A stretch of 8,643 bases of DNA from Solirubrobacterales bacterium (lineage in GTDB: Bacteria > Actinomycetota > Thermoleophilia > Solirubrobacterales > Solirubrobacteraceae): NCBI GenBank assembly GCA_026392325.1, contig JAPLCH010000091.1, positions 1 through 8,643 on the forward strand, written 5' to 3'. Below are positions 6,103 to 8,643 of the stretch, in pieces (within the stretch, counting starts at the first letter, position 1; the number at the start of each line of letters is the position of its first letter). The notes beneath the pieces are model-generated. The model was not told where the DNA came from and made no database searches. It saw nothing but the letters and a program-made list of their open reading frames with translations. Position numbers and translations under genes: made by a program.

Positions 6103-6866
6103 TTCGTTCCTTCCCAACGCCCGTCCGTTGCCGTGCGCCAAGGGATGACACGCCGTTCAATCAGGTGGGTCAGCAGGAAGAGTGCCAGGGTGACCGCGGA
6201 TGTCACTGCTACGGCCGCAAGGACCAGATCCGTGCGGAACGAGTTTTTGGCGACCTGCATGTAGATGCCAAGCCCCTTTTCGGAACCGGCGTATTCAGCA
6301 AACACAGTTGCGACAACCGCGTATGTGATTGCGATTCTCAGGCCCGTGAAGAAGCTGGGCAGTGCTGTGGGAAGTCGCAGTTTTCGGAATGTGGCCCACC
6401 AGCCTGCTCCGATGGAACGGAACAGTGCGGCGGCGTCTGGGTCTGTTGTTGAGTAGCCCTCAACGAGCGCAACGGTGACGGGGAAGAAGGTCACCAAGGC
6501 GACCAGAATCAGCTTGGGCGTCAATCCGAAGCCGAACCAGATGACGACCAGTGGAGCAAGCACAACAATTGGCAGCGTCTGGCTGACTATCAGCGCCGGC
6601 ATGACCGCCTGACGGGCAAAGTTCCAGCGGTCGATCAGCAGGGACAGCAGGAAGGCAGACACGGTGGCGAGCGTGAACCCGAGGGTTGTCGCCAACAGGG
6701 TCGGCAAGGTGTTTGCCCACAGGTCTCCCCGGTCATCCCACCCGGCGCGTGCAACATGACTTGGCGATGGAAGGACATCATTCCCAATGTGTCCCAGCGT
6801 GCAGTAGAGCTGCCATGTGCCGAGCAGCAGAAGGAAGAGGATTGTTGCCGGAATGGCGCGCCGCAT
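6099..6866 (-). CDS. thiX: ABC transporter permease (SsuC/TauC class, probable ThiX)
   Basis: This 255-aa inner-membrane protein forms the translocation channel. About six hydrophobic segments can be followed, starting with ATILFLLLLGTWQLY near the N-terminus and ending with VTSAVTLALFLLTHLI. The cytoplasmic loop GAGWWATFRKLRLPTALPSF fits the EAA-type coupling loop of this permease class, with conserved Gly and Pro. LPSPSHVARAGWD after the first segment is a hallmark of the SsuC/ThiX group. I chose ATG 6866, directly before the first membrane segment; an in-frame codon at 6971 would add a non-hydrophobic leader running through the divergent lipase start. No Shine-Dalgarno is seen; a TTTACT box ends 7 nt before the ATG, so the mRNA may be leaderless. 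It is the first gene of the operon. Confidence 0.88.
   Translation of the reverse strand: MRRAIPATILFLLLLGTWQLYCTLGHIGNDVLPSPSHVARAGWDDRGDLWANTLPTLLATTLGFTLATVSAFLLSLLIDRWNFARQAVMPALIVSQTLPIVVLAPLVVIWFGFGLTPKLILVALVTFFPVTVALVEGYSTTDPDAAALFRSIGAGWWATFRKLRLPTALPSFFTGLRIAITYAVVATVFAEYAGSEKGLGIYMQVAKNSFRTDLVLAAVAVTSAVTLALFLLTHLIERRVIPWRTATDGRWEGTK
6107..6114 (-). promoter_or_regulatory. Ribosome binding site of the transporter ATPase gene
   Basis: The purine-rich minus-strand run GGAAGGAA lies just upstream of the ATG at 6102, inside the end of the permease gene and next to the ATGA overlap. It sets the ATPase start. Confidence 0.65.
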
Positions 6867-6873
6867 TGAGGCA

Positions 6874-6904
6874 AGTAAACCCCACGTGGGGACGGGGCTA
6901 TCCT
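6874..6904. promoter_or_regulatory. Probable divergent promoter pair shared by the transporter operon and the lipase gene
   Basis: The 47 bp between the two divergent start codons must hold at least part of both promoters. On the plus strand TATCCT at 6899-6904 fits a -10 box, 9 nt before the lipase ATG. On the minus strand TTTACT (6874-6879) is a weaker -10 candidate, 7 nt before the permease ATG. Both would give almost leaderless mRNAs, in keeping with the lack of Shine-Dalgarno sequences. No good -35 is seen for either. Confidence 0.4.
6880..6891. promoter_or_regulatory. Perfect 12-bp palindrome, candidate operator
   Basis: CCCCACGTGGGG reads the same on both strands and lies between the two candidate -10 boxes of the divergent promoters. 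A dimeric regulator or activator bound here could control the transporter and the lipase together. With no loop it would not make a useful RNA hairpin, so a DNA-binding role is more likely. No regulator gene is present in the window. Confidence 0.45.
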
Positions 6905-6913
6905 CCCGTCGGC

Positions 6914-8179
6914 ATGAAGGCACCCTTGTCAAGCAAATGGTCTCGCCGTCTTGTGTTCCTGGCAGCGGCACTTTTGGTCTCGGGGCTTGTTGCTCTGCTC
7001 ATCACTCAAGTGCTTCTTGTTGATGAATCAGAGTCAGTTGACACGCGCCCAGCTGGAGCTTTCTACACAGCTCCGGACCCGGTGCCCTCTGGCCCGGCGG
7101 GGACGATCATCCGGTCACAACCGCATCTCGTCCCGAAGGCGATGGGCGCTCCTGTTGGCACCAAGGCAACGGCGGTTCTCTATACATCGCGCGACTACGT
7201 GACGGGCAAGCCAATTGCTGTCAGCGGTGTCATCTACCAGCCACCGCCCGGCCCACTCCCCAAGGGTGGTCGGCCGGTTGTCGCCTGGGCGCATGGCACA
7301 ACGGGCATTGCCTCTCCGTGCGCACCGTCGCTTCAGGCGAACCCTTCTCAAGTAGCTCAACCGGGGTTTGCTGGCTTCCTCAATCAGGGGTGGGTTGTCG
7401 CGACCACTGACTACACGGGGCTCGGAACGCAGGGGCCACATCCGTATTTGATTGGCAACAGTTCTGGGCGCGAGGTTCTGGACTCAATCCGGGCAGCCCG
7501 CTTGTTGCCTGGTACTGGAGCAGGCGACCGTGCCATTGTCGCCGGCCATTCTCAAGGGGGACAGTCAGCTCTTTTTTCTGCCGCCCTGGCCAAGAAATAT
7601 GCCCCGGAAATCAGGCTTCTTGGAGTATCAGCAGTCGCGCCGGCAGCGGAGCTGAAGGAGCTTCTGCAGTTGGATGCAAATGAGACTGCCGGTGTGATCG
7701 TGTCCTCGTTGGCTCTCTGGTCGTGGTCGCATACGCAGCCAGGGGCTGACCTTTCTGCGGTAGTGGGCAGGGAAGGGCGCGACCTGATTGATTCAATCGC
7801 AAGCCGCTGCATCAACTCCAAAAAGGGCTTGCTCGAGGATCTGCCTTCGGCAGCAGAGGCTTTGGCTTTGCACGCAATTGATCCGTCGAAGCTCCAGGCG
7901 AACCCTGCATGGGCGCGGATCGAGTCTGAAAACACTCCGCCCCTGCCTGCGAATGGACCACCTCTGCTTATTGCTCAGGGCACTGCGGACACGCTGATCC
8001 GGCCGCAGACAACCGCTCAGGTAGTGGCCACGCTCTGCGCCCGCAGGAGAGTGGTGCAGTCGGTTCTCATGCCGGGAGTTCAGCACCCAGATGCTGGGTT
8101 GGCAGCTGCCCCCAAGGTTCTTACCTGGGCCAAAAACCTGTTTGCCGGCGGTCGTCCGTCCGGTAACTGCCCGGCCTGA
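6914..8179 (+). CDS. Exported LIP-family lipase/esterase (secretory lipase, alpha/beta hydrolase)
   Basis: This 421-aa hydrolase should act outside the membrane on ester bonds of lipids or related compounds. Basic residues followed by a hydrophobic segment (LVFLAAALLVSGLVALLITQVLL, about 13-35, given here only in part by position) form an uncleaved anchor or signal peptide. The nucleophile elbow is GHSQGG, with Ser213. WAHGTTG (125-131) forms the oxyanion-side loop. Asp359 (QGTADTLIRP) and His391 (GVQHPDAG) complete the triad; their 32-residue spacing equals that of Candida antarctica lipase A as I recall it. I chose ATG 6914 because the signal segment follows at once; the longer frame back to 6686 runs antisense through the permease gene. 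It is divergent from the transporter operon and convergent with the histidine kinase gene. The substrate is unknown. Confidence 0.87.
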   Translation: MKAPLSSKWSRRLVFLAAALLVSGLVALLITQVLLVDESESVDTRPAGAFYTAPDPVPSGPAGTIIRSQPHLVPKAMGAPVGTKATAVLYTSRDYVTGKPIAVSGVIYQPPPGPLPKGGRPVVAWAHGTTGIASPCAPSLQANPSQVAQPGFAGFLNQGWVVATTDYTGLGTQGPHPYLIGNSSGREVLDSIRAARLLPGTGAGDRAIVAGHSQGGQSALFSAALAKKYAPEIRLLGVSAVAPAAELKELLQLDANETAGVIVSSLALWSWSHTQPGADLSAVVGREGRDLIDSIASRCINSKKGLLEDLPSAAEALALHAIDPSKLQANPAWARIESENTPPLPANGPPLLIAQGTADTLIRPQTTAQVVATLCARRRVVQSVLMPGVQHPDAGLAAAPKVLTWAKNLFAGGRPSGNCPA

Positions 8180-8643
8180 GTTGGAGTCTCGTCAGCCTCA
8201 GGTGAGGTGAACTTCGACTCGTGCCCCGCCAAGGGCACTGTCGGCGATGATGATGTGCCCTCCGTGAAGGATCGTGAAGGATCGCCTGCTGTTCCACGAG
8301 GGCCAGCCCCAGCCCGGAGCCATTGCCATTCGCGGCTGATCCGCGCTCAAATCGGCCTTTCACGATCTCGCGCTCGTCAGCGGGGATTCCCGGACCATCG
8401 TCGTCGCAGGCCAAGGTGACGCCCGTGCCGCTGGCGTCAGGCGTCACGCTGATCACTGCCTTGCCATTAGTTTTTCCGTGACGGACGGCGTTCTCGAGCA
8501 GGTTTTCGCACAGCCTGCGCAGTCCCTCCGGCTGGCCCGTGTATGGGACGCCGTCCTCGGGCGCGTCAACTGAAAGGTCGAAGGTCTTGTTGCCCGATCC
8601 GACGGCCATCACAGCTGCTCCCGCAATGTCAGCCAGGTCAATC
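8121..8643 (-). CDS. Sensor histidine kinase, C-terminal ATPase domain (partial; 3' end frameshifted)
   Basis: This is the end of a two-component sensor kinase whose N-terminal sensor and His-box regions lie beyond the right edge. The frame is open to 8643, so the GTG/ATG codons near 8607-8612 are internal. The HATPase domain shows the N box (ENLLENAVRHG), the G1 box (DDDGPGIPADER), the F box (VKGRFERGS) and the G2 box (GSGLGLALV). Just after VEQQAILH, a 10-bp tandem duplication shifts the frame. The read-through tail is Arg-rich, matches no kinase pattern and runs 59 bp into the lipase gene before stopping at 8121. Removing one repeat copy gives HGGHIIIADSALGGARVEV and a stop at 8198-8200, the normal end of such a domain. 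The gene may be inactivated, phase-variable, or affected by a sequence error. Confidence 0.85.
   Translation of the reverse strand, partial: IDLADIAGAAVMAVGSGNKTFDLSVDAPEDGVPYTGQPEGLRRLCENLLENAVRHGKTNGKAVISVTPDASGTGVTLACDDDGPGIPADEREIVKGRFERGSAANGNGSGLGLALVEQQAILHDPSRRAHHHRRQCPWRGTSRSSPHLRLTRLQLRPGSYRTDDRRQTGFWPR
8263..8284. repeat. Tandem duplication of a 10-bp unit inside the histidine kinase gene
   Basis: The unit GTGAAGGATC occurs twice back to back at 8264-8273 and 8274-8283. The period extends by one base on each side, giving 22 bp in all. Ten is not a multiple of three, so one extra copy changes the reading frame of the kinase. Confidence 0.95.

Noticed and set aside
6686..6913. A longer N-terminus for the lipase starting at 6686
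   Set aside because: It would run antisense through the permease gene and place about 76 unlike residues before a clear signal segment that begins at the ATG at 6914.
6867..6913. TPP riboswitch ahead of the ThiY-like operon
   Set aside because: The space to the divergent gene is only 47 bp, far too short for the aptamer of about 100 nt, and no conserved riboswitch blocks are seen.
8180..8197. Transcription terminator between the lipase and histidine kinase genes
   Set aside because: No stem-loop with a U run is visible in this short stretch.
8601..8612. Histidine kinase start codon at GTG/ATG near 8607-8612
   Set aside because: The same frame continues upstream as IDLADIAGAAV, typical kinase sequence, to the right edge. 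These codons are internal.

Overview
This 8.6 kb window is ordinary chromosomal bacterial DNA with moderately high G+C. It is densely packed, with several 4-bp ATGA gene overlaps. An actinobacterial (Actinomycetota) source is the best guess: the uridine-kinase-like P-loop protein, the LIP-family secreted lipase and the basic-tailed ArfB all look like actinobacterial versions, and several genes lack a Shine-Dalgarno sequence, as leaderless actinobacterial genes do. This is an inference from protein resemblance, and I cannot place it at class level.

Layout, left to right. (1) 1-1526, minus strand: a two-gene molybdenum hydroxylase operon of the isoquinoline 1-oxidoreductase type. It has a small 2Fe-2S subunit followed by a Tat-exported molybdopterin subunit whose C-terminal half lies beyond the left edge. 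(2) 1666-2313, minus strand: an unusually short ArfB ribosome-rescue hydrolase, preceded by a small, very basic protein of unknown function. (3) 2450-3732, plus strand: two translationally coupled thioredoxin-fold proteins of the DsbA/2-hydroxychromene-2-carboxylate isomerase class. The second has the family's Ser-Pro-Tyr-Ser motif and the first does not. (4) 3722-6866, minus strand: an operon of permease, ATPase, lipoprotein binding protein and a uridine-kinase-family P-loop enzyme. The binding protein resembles ThiY, so uptake of a thiamine pyrimidine precursor is the leading hypothesis. (5) 6914-8179, plus strand: an exported LIP-family lipase/esterase, divergent from the transporter across only 47 bp that hold a perfect 12-bp palindrome. 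(6) 8121-8643, minus strand: the C-terminal ATPase domain of a sensor histidine kinase that enters from the right edge and is frameshifted by a 10-bp tandem duplication.

How the parts fit. The transporter genes overlap or nearly abut and should be made and regulated together, with the kinase as a candidate for acting on the imported compound. The lipase may share the divergent control region with that operon. No mobile element, CRISPR array, tRNA, rRNA or recognisable riboswitch is present. The most striking signals are the repeat-mediated histidine kinase frameshift, the shared palindrome, the internally shortened ArfB, and the P-loop kinase attached to the ThiY-like transporter.
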